The position numbers and the translations under genes are program-made. Shown here piece after piece: positions 23,165 to 33,236 of a DNA stretch of 64,000 nt. The first letter of the stretch is position 1; each line of letters begins with the position of its first letter. Under the pieces are notes generated by a model. That model did no database searches and was not told the DNA's origin. It was given only the letters and a program-made list of their open reading frames with translations. The stretch is from Diplodia intermedia (taxonomy: Eukaryota; Ascomycota; Dothideomycetes; Botryosphaeriales; Botryosphaeriaceae). Where the stretch lies: positions 186,001-250,000 of the forward strand of contig JAKEKT010000051.1 in assembly GCA_021495925.1 (NCBI GenBank). Direction: 5' to 3'.

Positions 23165-25089
23165 CTACTCGGCCACTGCTGGAGGCGTGCCGCTCGGGGA
23201 TCGAGGAACCGCTGCCTCGGTCGTGGGTTCAGCCGCTTCACTTGACACGCTCGCTGTAGCCGTTGGCCCCGTTGCCTCTCCCGTCATCGTATCCGCATTA
23301 CCAGTGGCGCTTCCTGCTACTGTACTGTCGTGGGCCGTTGAGCCGTCGTCCGGCTCAGGGCTTCTCGGAGGTGTTGCTGTGTTGCCAGTGCCAGGGAGAA
23401 TCGACGACTCCTCGGCGCTCGCCTGATCCAGCACCACGGCAGAAGTCTCGCTTGGACGTACAACAGTAGTACCGTTGGTCGCCATCTCTTCTGCTTCCTC
23501 GTTGGGGACTGCTGTCTCCTCCCCAGCTTGCTCCTTTGTCTCCTCCTCACCAGACTCGTGGTCTTCGGCGTCAGCCATGTCCTCGTCCAACGCCTCGGCT
23601 TCCGCGGGATTGGTGGCAAGGTGCTTGTTCTTCTCGTCTTCCGCATCACTGTCGTAATACTCTGCGTCGTTGACAATGCCTCTGTCCTTCTGGAGCTCCG
23701 TCATGCGAACATCCATATTCTCATCAGCATCCATGTCTGCCAGAATGTCGTCGTCTTCCTCGGAGCTTCCCAATCCCTGACGGGGGACATCTTGCATTTG
23801 GACCGATGGCGCAGATGGTAGCTGGCGCAGGCGCTCTGCAATTGTGGACCGGATCTTCTCCAGATACTCTGGAGTGTTGTCGTTGGACATGTTCGAAGGA
23901 GGCACATCCAGAAGATACTCCGGGCAGTAGTACTTGATCACAGTGAGAAAAGGCCGCCACTGGCTTGACTTGAAGAACTTACCTCGTAGTAATCACTGAA
24001 TGGCAGCACCTTGGCGGTGGGGTTTCCGACGGCCTGTCCCGTCTCATATGCCCACGTGCGGGCTACGTTGCGGATGCTGTAGCCACCTCCTCCCACCATC
24101 ATGGTTGGCAGTCCAAAGCTCTTGACAAACTTGACGCAGTTGGCGTGTCCCTCCATGGATAGATTGAAGCTCCCAAGACGATCTCCAGACAGACTGTCGG
24201 CGCCACACTGGAGAACGACGGCTTCGGGCCGGAAGCACTTCATGATGTCGGAAATGACCGCCTCGAAAATTCCTCGGTACGCGTCGTCGGTTATGCCGTC
24301 GCGGAGAGGTACATTCACAGCATATTTCTTGCCTTTTCCAATGCCGATATCCAGCAAGTGGCCGGTTCCAGGGTAGAATTCGCCAAACTTGTGAAATGAG
24401 CATGTCATAACGCGGTCAGTGGTGTAGAAGGCCTCCTCCACTCCATCTCCATGGTGGATGTCGATGTCGATGTAAAGCACGCGCTGATAGACGCGCAGCA
24501 GTTCCAGGGTAGCCAGGACGATGTCTGCAACCGTTAGCACCGCACACAAGGCATGTCGAGAAGAGCGGAAGCATACCATTGACATAACAGAAACCGCCGG
24601 CCTGGCCCTTTTTCGCGTGGTGCAGGCCGCCGGCCCAGTTCACGGCTATGTCACAGCGGCCGCGATTGAGACGGGCGGCGCCTTCCATTGAGCCGCCCGC
24701 ACTGATGGAGCAATACTCGAACAGGCCGTCAAAAACGGGGCAATCGCCGCTGATGTCGTACTTCAAGGCCTCTTGCTGACAGCCGCCAATGGAGTCGGGG
24801 GTGATGCGCTGAAGAAACTCTATGTACTCGTCGGTGTGGAATTGGGTCATCTCCAGAGCGGTGGCCGGCTTAGCACGCTGCGGGACAGCTGGATTAGCGA
24901 GAAGCGCGCAAAATGCAGCAAGGAACAAGGCCGACGCACGTAGACCTCCATGTGCCCGTAGAGACCGTAAGACATGACCAAGTCGTGGGTCATGCGGATA
25001 CGGAAGGGCTTCATACAGTGGCCTGGCTCATAGTCGTAGCAGCCTATGTCCGGGTCGTACATGTACGCCACGCGCGTCTTGTTCGTCAT
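23165..25089 (-). CDS. RPD3: Class I histone deacetylase, RPD3 type
   Basis: Four exons on the minus strand: 25089-24940, 24877-24577, 24524-23983 and 23932-23165, giving 586 aa. It is a zinc-dependent lysine deacetylase with the RPD3/HDAC1 catalytic set: GGLHHAKK (His 136-137), DIDIHHGDGVEEAF (Asp 170, 172, His 174), GADSLSGDRLG (Asp 260) and GGGGYSIRN (Tyr 299). RPD3-like rather than Hos2-like features are CPVFDGLF, GGSMEGAARLN and RNVARTWAYETG. The C-terminal tail of over 200 residues is acidic, as in filamentous-fungal RpdA proteins. Several usually invariant positions differ: the N-terminal motif normally read as DVGNYAYxxGHPMKPHRIR is DIGCYDYEPGHCMKPFRIR. It could therefore be a diverged paralog. 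The codon at 25107 in the same frame is GTG, so the ATG at 25089 is used. A transposon-like element begins 35 bp upstream. Confidence 0.92.
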
Positions 25090-25124
25090 GGTTGCGGCAA
25101 TGTTCACGGGGGCCTTGCAAGAGG

Positions 25125-25681
25125 CACTACAGGCGATAAGTACACGTTATAACATGTAATTTGGCAAGATACGTAGTATAACGTGTAGATAACACGTTAT
25201 TTTAGTGTCGACGTGCGAAATTGCTAGCGAGCTAAAAAATAACGTGTAACTACACGTTATTTAACGTACGTAGAATTTACTACACGTTATATCGCGTTTT
25301 TTTTTAAAAATTTTTAAGATTTCTCTTGGAAGCTATAAATCCTTCTAAGATTAAGAATCTTCGAAAAAATTTCTAAGTTTTTCTAAGATTTCTAAGAAGT
25401 AGTAATTACTCGTAGTTATTAATTTATTAAGTAGACGAAATATTAATAATCTACGTTGCGAATCGCTGCGTAGTCTAGTTAAAAAAAAAGAAAACTTTTC
25501 ATTAAGTAGTGCGAGTTCGATTCCCGTTAAAAGCATATTCGCGTTTTACTTTTTTTTCTTTCTTACTTTACACGATATAACGTGCTAGCAGACACGAAAT
25601 AACGTGTAAAACGACAATGTAATTTGCACGTTATAACGTGCATTTCTTACACGTTATAACGTGCGCGTATCGCCCGTAGTG
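25125..25681. mobile_element. Non-autonomous CACTA-type DNA transposon
   Basis: The element is 557 bp and begins CACTAC, ends GTAGTG, and is flanked on both sides by AGG, the 3-bp duplication expected of the CACTA (EnSpm/CMC) superfamily. The terminal inverted repeats pair CACTACAGGCGATAAGTACA with CACTACGGGCGATACGCGCA, then both continue CGTTATAAC. The subterminal regions carry twelve CACGTTA/TAACGTG half-sites, six near each end. The centre is very AT-rich and has no transposase frame. It lies immediately 5' of the RPD3 coding region, so it is likely in its leader or core promoter. Confidence 0.85.
25471..25522 (+). other. tRNA-like A/B-box sequence within the CACTA element
   Basis: GTAGTCTAGTT resembles a Pol III A box and GAGTTCGATTCCCG a B box, about 27 bases apart end to end. 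The spacing is shorter than in a real tRNA and no cloverleaf folds around it, so this is at most a tRNA relic or chance. Confidence 0.3.
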
Positions 25682-27210
25682 AGGGTTGAAGGAGCAAGAG
25701 TGAAATCGGCGGCGAATTCGGACAAAGCGCGGCGCAAAGCCCCTCCATGCCGCCAGTCGCGGCCCCAGTGCTTGCCTTCGCGACGCGTTCCCCGCACACC
25801 ACCTGGACCGGGAAGAGTGAGAAAGGAAGCAGAAGGCGGTCTTTAATCCCGCTCGAGCCTGCATTATGTCTTGGATAGGCCGTGAGCTCTGCGCGGACAT
25901 GCGTTCCGGCGTCGTCCGGTAGCAGGCAAACGCTTGGTGACTTGGTCTCGAGAAAGGAATCTCACCATCGCTGCACGCTTCCCGGTAGCTTCGCGTAGCG
26001 TCTTATCGGAGCAATATGGCGATGGGGCGGCACCGTAGCTCACCCAGCGTGAGGGCGCGCACGACGCAGGCAGGCGGCTAGCGAATATGAGTCTTCTTGA
26101 ACTTCTGTCTTCGAAGGACTCTGTTTCCTCGTGAAAAACCTTGCATTCCATCTGCATGCAGGCTAAGCGAATGTGGGAGATACAATCCCACGGTGGACGC
26201 CAGGAGCAGCGTTCCCCCATGACGTCACTCGCGGCGGCCTGCGCAAGCATCGCTACCCACACCCGCCTACAATTGCAAACATTCTGTGCCCAGCGCTCCT
26301 CTGCTCTCGTGCAACCTCCCCATGAACGGCCAGCTGTCCACGCTGTCAATTTTCGTACTTCACAAGGTAGTTTATACGAGCAAGCCAATCAGAGCCCCAG
26401 AAAACGACAGATGAGCGGCTAGCCCATTCCCAGGGTCGCTTTATACGTGAACTTGTTCCGGACTGAGTCATTATATCAGCCAGTTCCGTAGCTAACTCCG
26501 GGCAACCTGTTCGCTTCAAGCACACATCCTAGTCGGCCCTGTCCTCGAGTAGACCGCTATTGGGCTACCACGAAATGAACCTTGCCACTTTGTTCCACGC
26601 CTTGCAACTAAGGAGATGTCACTGGCATTTCCTAATCAGCAAAAAGTACCAGTGGTTTAACATTCGTGATTCATCACTCACGGAACTCCGTCTGCCTCTT
26701 GTTGTCAGCCTTGGGCTTGGTCTCAAGATGAGCCAGTCAGTGATCTGGTATGGGTAGAATGAAGTGAGGCATGGTAGTGGCTAGGTACGGTGGACGTGAG
26801 GTATCCTACCACGGCCTTGGACCTCTCGAGCGCGCCATCTACGGTCAAAGTCGACGACGCTCCTTCGTACATAGGTAGTTGGATTAACACTCGCATCTAC
26901 GTCCGGACCTTGGATCCAACTACCTATGAGTATGTGCAGAATCTTTGGGAGGAAGACCCAATTATTGTGTCAGCTGCTGTGGTGCGGTCACGAGGCAACT
27001 CAACAGCCCTTCTGGTTGCAGATATACAGGCCCAGAAGTAAGCTCAATTAAGCAAGCGATATCTAATCCACGTAGCCCAGAACCAATACAACGCCGAGTA
27101 AACATCCAAACAACAGCAAAGTCGAGGGATATCGCAATCGTTACCGTATCGTCATCGCCGCGTCATCCCCTCCTCCGCAGCATGCAGTCTCATGAGCTCC
27201 TCCCGCCCTC
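25682..27210. other. Intergenic, CACTA element to J-domain gene
   Basis: Only short frames. A hairpin repeat is at 26874-26924. The stretch before the element's insertion point (25682 onward) would be the ancestral RPD3 promoter. Confidence 0.5.
26874..26924. repeat. Hairpin repeat, copy D (short form)
   Basis: The arms GGTAGTTGGAT and ATCCAACTACC are perfectly inverted, with an intact right half CATCTACGTCCGGACCTTGG but most of the left half missing, for 51 bp total. TA flanks both ends (cataGG...CCtatg), a possible TA duplication. Confidence 0.8.
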
Positions 27211-28032
27211 TCAGGCGCTCACTGCGTGCGCGAACACCTTGCTCGCTAGGTCGCTGAGCATCCGAGCTTTATCGGCTTGTGGCAGCTCCTGGAAGACTGC
27301 ATACACGCTTTTCCCCCGGGCGTCACGCACCGCACCCAGCCTATTCCCTGCGACTGCGCCTGCAACCGCCCCCGGGAAGTTTGCGATGATGAAGCCCATG
27401 GCGCCGCCGCTCAGTCCGCCGACGAAACTCCAGAACTTGCTGTTTGGCTGCGCTTGCTCGCCCTCGGCCAAGCCTTCCTCACGCAGCATCTCCTCGAAGG
27501 CGCTACCGAATTGCTCGTTATTGAAGCGCTCGTGCTCGTTGGCGGCTGAGGCCCCTCCGCTGTTGTCGGAGCTCGAGGTGCTCCCTCCAAAGAACGACCA
27601 AGGGAAGCCGCCGGGCATGCTGCCTTGCTGGCCCGCCTGAGGCCGGGGAATCTCCTCCTCTGGCTCATCGTCATCGAACCCTCCAGTGTAGTTGTTGTAG
27701 GTCCGCGCAGCATCGTACTCGCGACGGCGGGTTGGATCGCACAGCGCGTAGTAGGCGTCGTTGATCTGCTGGAAACGTTTGGTCCGTGTGGCGCGCTCAG
27801 GAGAGTCGGCGGGGACGCGGTCGGGGTGGTGCTTCAAGGCGGCTTTCTTGTAAGCATCCCGGATCTGTTGCTGGGTTGCCTTTGGTGAGATGTCGAGGAT
27901 CTTGTCTAGCCACGGATACGTTAACCGGGATTCGGCTCTTCCAGGTTGGATCGGAACGTACAGTAGTCTGGAGCTGCAGCATGTTAGCTCGCATCGCGAG
28001 GTATCGGCGGGGTAGTTTGGCTTACTAGACAT
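27211..28032 (-). CDS. J-domain (DnaJ/Hsp40-like) co-chaperone
   Basis: Three exons on the minus strand: a 7-nt coding exon (28032-28026), a 12-nt micro-exon (27973-27962) and 27905-27211, giving 237 aa beginning MSTPDYYKILDISPKAT. The J domain covers about 5-72 with the HPD motif at 33-35 and the helix IV end RRREYDAAR. J proteins stimulate Hsp70 ATPase through HPD. The rest is Gly/Ser/Asn-rich, then a conserved-looking C-terminal half with a small hydrophobic Gly/Ala-rich segment (GGAMGFIIANFPGAVAGAVA) that may be a membrane hairpin. No Cys-rich zinc domain is present, so this is a type III-like J protein. Reading straight through the introns would give an anomalous N-terminus lacking the DYYKIL helix, which supports the micro-exon model. 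Confidence 0.88.
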   Translation of the reverse strand: MSSKPNYPADTSRCELTCCSSRLLYVPIQPGRAESRLTYPWLDKILDISPKATQQQIRDAYKKAALKHHPDRVPADSPERATRTKRFQQINDAYYALCDPTRRREYDAARTYNNYTGGFDDDEPEEEIPRPQAGQQGSMPGGFPWSFFGGSTSSSDNSGGASAANEHERFNNEQFGSAFEEMLREEGLAEGEQAQPNSKFWSFVGGLSGGAMGFIIANFPGAVAGAVAGNRLGAVRDARGKSVYAVFQELPQADKARMLSDLASKVFAHAVSA

Positions 28033-29227
28033 TGTCGCAAAGTCTCGAGATTTGATCGAAGCTCTGAAGGTATTCGGGGGCTGGCCAGAGTGGGAGAGCG
28101 ATGAAACCGGGTTGCCTAGACATCTCTCCTACCCATGACGTAGCACTTTTCACCGCCACATCGAAGTGGCTGATCAGGGTCCATCACGTGCTATATGCTC
28201 ACGAGTCGAGTCCCCTCTTTGTTTCCGTGGGTCGCGCAATCCGATGTCAGGATGTATTTGTCCCTGGGTGTCTAGCTCAACTCCCCACCGAAGACTACTC
28301 ACATCTACGCCCGGACATTTGCTTCAACTGCCCACGTGAGAGAGGCTCAACGTTCAGCAACCCACTGTAGCCAGGTATATCGGAGCTGCTATTGCCATCT
28401 GTGACACGATGCCTCAACCTCATTTCGTCTTCATGAGCATTAAATCTGCCAGAGATCACCCTACCAGGTCACGTCACGCAGGGCGGATTGCTCGTTCCAC
28501 GGGAAGGGCAGACCGATCCACCGAGATGACTCTTCAGACTGGTTTGATCGCAGCGGGGAGGCTCCCGCTGCCATGACGCGCGCCTTATGTACTGCGTAGA
28601 ATCTCCGTCCACGCGACGCACGAGCCTGGCGAGATCAACCTCCGCCCGGCGTCACGCGTCTTGCCCAACTTTAATGGCCTGAGGCGGTGGATCCTGGCTG
28701 GCGCAAGAGCTTAGACACGGACGCTTGGCCGCGCGGTGGAGTGCATACCCTCGTTCGAGACCAGGGCCGATGCAGGATCGACGATTCGTGGGATCTGCGA
28801 CGTTCGCAGAACAACACACCTGTCGCTGCTGCGCAACATCCTTCCCTACATAACGTGCTACCAGACAAAAGAGGTTCACCGGCGCCGCCTGCAGGGCGCA
28901 TTGACAGCGCACAACCTGTGCGTCCCGCTCGGTCCGTCCGCCCTACAAGACTGCGCACGCTCGCGGTTCTCTGAGCGCACCTTGCTTGCCGCAGCTCCGC
29001 TCGTACAGGTACTGTTCGCTCTTTCGCCCTGATCGCCCTCGATGCTTGTCTCACGCCCTCGAGGAATCGCTCGCAGGCACCACCGCAACGACTACCTCCA
29101 CACGCCATTAAGCCGCCACTTATCGCCCAGCGACATACGACCGACATCCACTTTCTACCACTATCCGACGCAGCAGAAGCAGCGCCCAATACAACACACG
29201 TCTTCACGCCAGCATCATTCATCGACA
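28033..29227. other. Intergenic between divergent genes
   Basis: The promoter region of the minus-strand J-domain gene and the plus-strand small protein. It contains a half copy of the hairpin repeat at 28301-28333. No gene supported. Confidence 0.5.
28301..28333 (+). repeat. Hairpin repeat, half copy E
   Basis: ACATCTACGCCCGGACATTT followed by GCTTCAACTGCCC matches the right arm of the family. No left arm is recognisable within 80 bp upstream. Confidence 0.6.
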
Positions 29228-29701
29228 ATGGGCTGGTTCGGTCCGTCGCGCTCCCCCTACAGCTCCGGCGGTGGCGGCTACTCCAGATCCAACTGGGGAC
29301 GCCCCGCCAGCACCTTCTCTTCCCATTCTTACTATAAAAGACGTCCGCGCGATGGTTACATCAATCGCTTGCTCTATAAGCTGAAGCAGCTCTTGCGCGA
29401 ACTCTTTGAGTATGCGCGCCGCCACCCGGCCAAGCTGTTCTTCATGGTCGTCATGCCCTTGCTGAGCAGCGGAGCGTTGCACGGCGTCCTGCGACAATTT
29501 GGCATCAGCTTGCCGCGCGCGCTGAACAGCGCGCTTGGCGGTGCTTCGATGGGAGGGAGCCACAGCAGCTACGGTGCAAGGAGCTATGGCGGCGGGTATT
29601 ACGGCAGCTCCGGCTACGGTGATGATTACGGGAGAGGCGGCGATGGCCTGAACCTCGGCAGCTTGATGAGCCTCGCAAGCCTGGCGAAGCACTTCATCTG
29701 A
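29228..29701 (+). CDS. Small Gly/Ser/Tyr-rich hypothetical protein
   Basis: A single exon of 157 aa starting MGWFGPSRSPYSSGGGGYSR. A basic helical stretch (INRLLYKLKQLLRELFEYAR) leads into a hydrophobic segment of about 20 residues (LFFMVVMPLLSSGALHGVL), a possible membrane anchor. A Gly/Ser/Tyr-rich region follows and the protein ends in a short helix (LGSLMSLASLAKHFI). No known family is recognised. The ordered alternation of low-complexity and amphipathic parts and the clean ATG context (GACAATGG) argue for a real gene. Confidence 0.7.
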   Translation: MGWFGPSRSPYSSGGGGYSRSNWGRPASTFSSHSYYKRRPRDGYINRLLYKLKQLLRELFEYARRHPAKLFFMVVMPLLSSGALHGVLRQFGISLPRALNSALGGASMGGSHSSYGARSYGGGYYGSSGYGDDYGRGGDGLNLGSLMSLASLAKHFI

Positions 29702-30878
29702 GGCCTGAGCCCCTCAAAATGAGATGGCTGATCCGACTGCCGGCATATCAATGCGCAGTACCCGCAGCGCGCCAGCGGGCCCGCCCGCTGCACGCAATCC
29801 GGAGCGTGTTCATTTCCTGGCCGCTCGGGCTTCCCTCGAGCAGCCGACGCTTTCTGGAACGTTCGGCCCCCCGCGTGAGGACACATATCATCTGCCTTCA
29901 GGAGGGTGTCGCGTGCCGAAGCCTCATTCCACCTGCCCCCTTCTCGGTCAGCGATCGCAAACAGCCGCGCCCAGGAACTCAGGCCCCGGCGCAATTGGAC
30001 CTAGGGTTCCGGGCCTTGCTGCGAGCGGGAGATGGAAGCGCAAAGCAGCAATCCGCTTCGTGGCCTTGCATTGCAAAGAAAACAAGAGGCATGGAACGCG
30101 ACGGGCGACGATATTACGACCTGAAACGAGGATTGGGATGACGGAGACCCCTTAAGACAACATTGAAACAATTAATGACGAGGCACATTTTACTTGTATT
30201 TATCCTTCTTGACGTAGAATCTTCAGCACCCCATTGCAGACGTGACTTTGTACTCTCTTCTCTGCCTCGCTGTCGTCGTAGGCCTACTCATTGTAAGTAC
30301 AAGTCGCCCGCCGCCGGTCACAAGACAGCCTCCTTTGCAATCAGCCCAGTATTACGATTGCCCGGGGCCCGAACACTCACCGGTGCCGCAGGCAGTGCCC
30401 AAGCGGAGCATTGGACCAATCACCAGGCTGACTAAGTCGATTTTGGCAACGGAACTACCACCTCATTGGCGCTGCTCGCTTGTACGACTACTGGCGGCAA
30501 TTGTCCCCCTGGTTGCGTGGGCCGACGTCGCAGCCAGAACCGCTGGGACCGCGGGCCGAAGCCACCAACCCCTCCCACGCACTCGTCATTGGAGCGCGGA
30601 AGCAGACGTTGGAAGAGATTTAGGCGGGGACCGATTCAGGCACACCCGGATCTACACGCATACCACACCGCTTTTAAGGACTCTCGCGACTCTGCCACCG
30701 CGGCGGCGGCTGCGCTTACGAATCGGAGGCGTGGTGGGGCGTTTATATTGCCATTATAACGGACAGAGCGCGGCCAAAGCGCTGCCCGCAATCCAAGAAG
30801 TTGAAAAACGGCGCAGTCCCTCGTCCCCCTGTCGAGATACCTACTGCTACCCCAACTTCCTGAATCTTGTGGACCAAA
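29702..30878. other. Intergenic, 1.2 kb
   Basis: No gene supported. Short frames on both strands lack domains. Confidence 0.5.
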
Positions 30879-31033
30879 ATGCCGCCCAAGCGCCGAGGCA
30901 TGCGGCGGTTCTTCTGCTGCGGACCGAAGGATGAGGTGGAGGCAGACCTTCCAGTCAAGCCGGCGAAGCAGGTGGCCGAGAAAGTCGACAGGGCTGGGGT
31001 GGCGTCGAGCGGGAAGCCCAAGAAGGAGGAGCA

Positions 31034-31064
<31 letters not shown>

Positions 31065-33236
31065 GACGACGGCAAGGTAGCGGAGGCGGGCGCGAAGGAC
31101 GGCGTCCAGGGCGCATCGACGGAGGAGGCTGCAATTGCGACAAGCGAGCAAGAGGCCACAGAGGACCATTTACCCGCCGAAAAGCCGGAGACTTCCACGA
31201 CCGAACCGGAAGGGGCCAAAGAGGAGGAGCAGCACGCTGAAACGCCTGCTCCCACCACTACTGAGACCGAGGACGTTGCGACGGAGCCGGCACGTGCTGA
31301 TGCTCCCGCCGCTTCCGCTACTGCAGCCGCCGCCGCAGAGGAAGATTTAGTCGCCGCGGGTCCTGCCGTCGAGGCCACCGAAAACGCCGCCGAGGCCCCG
31401 GCTGCCTCGCTGCGGAGCCTACCTTCCGTTTCCACGGCTGCAGAGCATCCGGAACTCGGCGCTGCTGCTGAAGAGTATGCTCCGCCGACCACTGAGCCTG
31501 CCGTTGTCGAGCCCGCTGCCGCGCCTGCCGTCGAGGAGCCCGACGACATCGAATCACCTGCCGAGGCCTTCTTCACTCCGGCCGAGGAAAAGGCCGAAGA
31601 GCATCCGCTGTCTGTTGAGATCCCGGCAATTCCAGAGAAGTCGGAGTCGCGGAGCAGGTCCCCAGCCTCGCCAGTCTCCGAGCACCCCCCGGCCGAGCCG
31701 GTTGAGGATGCTGTCCCGGTGTCGGCAACTTCAGGATCGGCAGAGGAGCCAGTCGTTGTCTCGAAGGAGGAAGTCGCTGAGGAGACGCCCGAAGTCCCAG
31801 CAAGCGTTGCGGACGAGGTTTTGCCGGCCGAAACCCCCGCTGCTCCTCTCGACGAGACTCACGACGACGCTGTTACCATCCAGGAGCAGGAGGAATCCGC
31901 CTTTTCGACCTTTGGAATCACCGCCACCGAGGCCGAGGAATCCATCGTTGAATCGCGCGAGGTTGTCCCGGTCGACCCTCCTGTTGTTCTGACCAAGGAC
32001 GAAGACACCCATTCCGAAACCCACACCGGCACAGCGACTGACGACGACGCCGACGACGAAGATGACGCATCGTCGCACACCACCGATGGCCCGGAGCCGG
32101 GCATCACCAGGGAAGATTCTGTCATCCCGAACGGGTCGGACCAGAAGGTTTCCATGCCTCGGCTGTTTCCCCACAACAGGCAGGGAAACATCCTCCAGAG
32201 AGTCATTGAGTCCTACATCATCAACGGAAGGTCCGACTGGAAAATCGTCCAGAAGTATCTCCCCAAGCCAACCGCCAGTGGAGACGACTCTGCTGCCCAG
32301 CTGACCAAGGTCATCATGACGCGCATGTTGGAGCATTGCCTGAGCGAAGCCGAGTTGACTGAAGGCCGTGTCTTCATGCCCATCCTGCGGGAACAGCTGG
32401 CTCACTTCTACTGGGAGGATCACAAGGACAAGCAGGCCATCAAGCTCTGGCGGAAGGTCCTCGGTGACACGGCCAACGGCGACAGCGACAAGTTCGTTTA
32501 CCGGGCAAGGACGAATGCGACAAGATCACTCTGCAACCTCTACTTTACCAAGGCTCTGGAAGCTCACATTGCCGGCGAGGACCCCTCCAAGTACGCAAAG
32601 AAGCTGGAGGAGGCAGCCGGAAGGGGCGCGGACCCCGTTACGACCATGTGGTGGTACGCCCACTGCTCATCATTAATGCTTACGGCCTGGCACCAGATGC
32701 ATGATGAAGACTCATACAGGGCATTGGAGAACTTCCGATTCAACGCCAAGTGCGCCATCGGAAAGCTGGAGAGCAGGGCCTCTTCCAATGCCGAGAGCGG
32801 TTTCCTGCTCCTGGCCGAGACGCTCATGACCGCGGCGGACAACTGGGAAGGCCACGTGGAAGGCGACGAGAGCGCGACAAGAGCCATGTCGCTATTCCTC
32901 CAGCACCACTACGCTGTCGGTCTCGACGTTGTCGACGGCGACAGCAGCGTTGCCGACAAGGCGCAGACGTATGGCGCGTGTGAGACCTGCGACAACGAGC
33001 TCTCCTGGGGCCACTTCCAAACCTGCAGGTATTGCAAGGTCGACCTTTGCGATTCCTGCCACAAGTCTCTGGAAGATACGACCCTGAAGGTGCGCGTTTG
33101 CAGCCCAATCCACGACTTCTTCCGCACGAGTGGACCCGCCCCGCACGAGCTGCCCAAGGACTTTGTTCTCCTCGACGGCGAACAGGTTCACTACAAGACT
33201 TGGATTGCCATGCTGAAGGAAGACTGGGCGCTCTAA
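30879..33236 (+). CDS. Acidic low-complexity protein with C-terminal ZZ-like zinc finger
   Basis: A single exon of 785 aa from the ATG giving MPPKRRGMRRFFCC; a TTG-initiated frame 12 bases longer is not a likely start. After a basic N-terminus with a Cys pair comes a run of 11 Gln (about 52-62), then some 350 residues rich in Glu, Pro and Ala, predicted disordered. From about residue 425 the sequence looks folded and helical (RQGNILQRVIESYIINGRSD onward). Near the C-terminus a zinc-binding pattern appears: CETC, CRYC, CDSC and a later C...H pair (ACETCDNELSWGHFQTCRYC and the following LCDSCH). This resembles the ZZ-like finger at the end of some fungal TPR-domain proteins. Function is unknown; a TPR-like helical repeat plus metal-binding cap is inference. 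Confidence 0.8.
31032..31064 (+). repeat. CAG/CAA microsatellite encoding polyglutamine
   Basis: Eleven consecutive Gln codons, mixed CAG then CAA, in the N-terminal region of the zinc-finger protein. The mixed codons suggest selection for the peptide or an older expansion. Confidence 0.9.

Noticed and set aside
25090..25107. Six-codon N-terminal extension of RPD3
   Set aside because: The first codon would be GTG. The in-frame ATG at 25089 is the normal nuclear-gene start.
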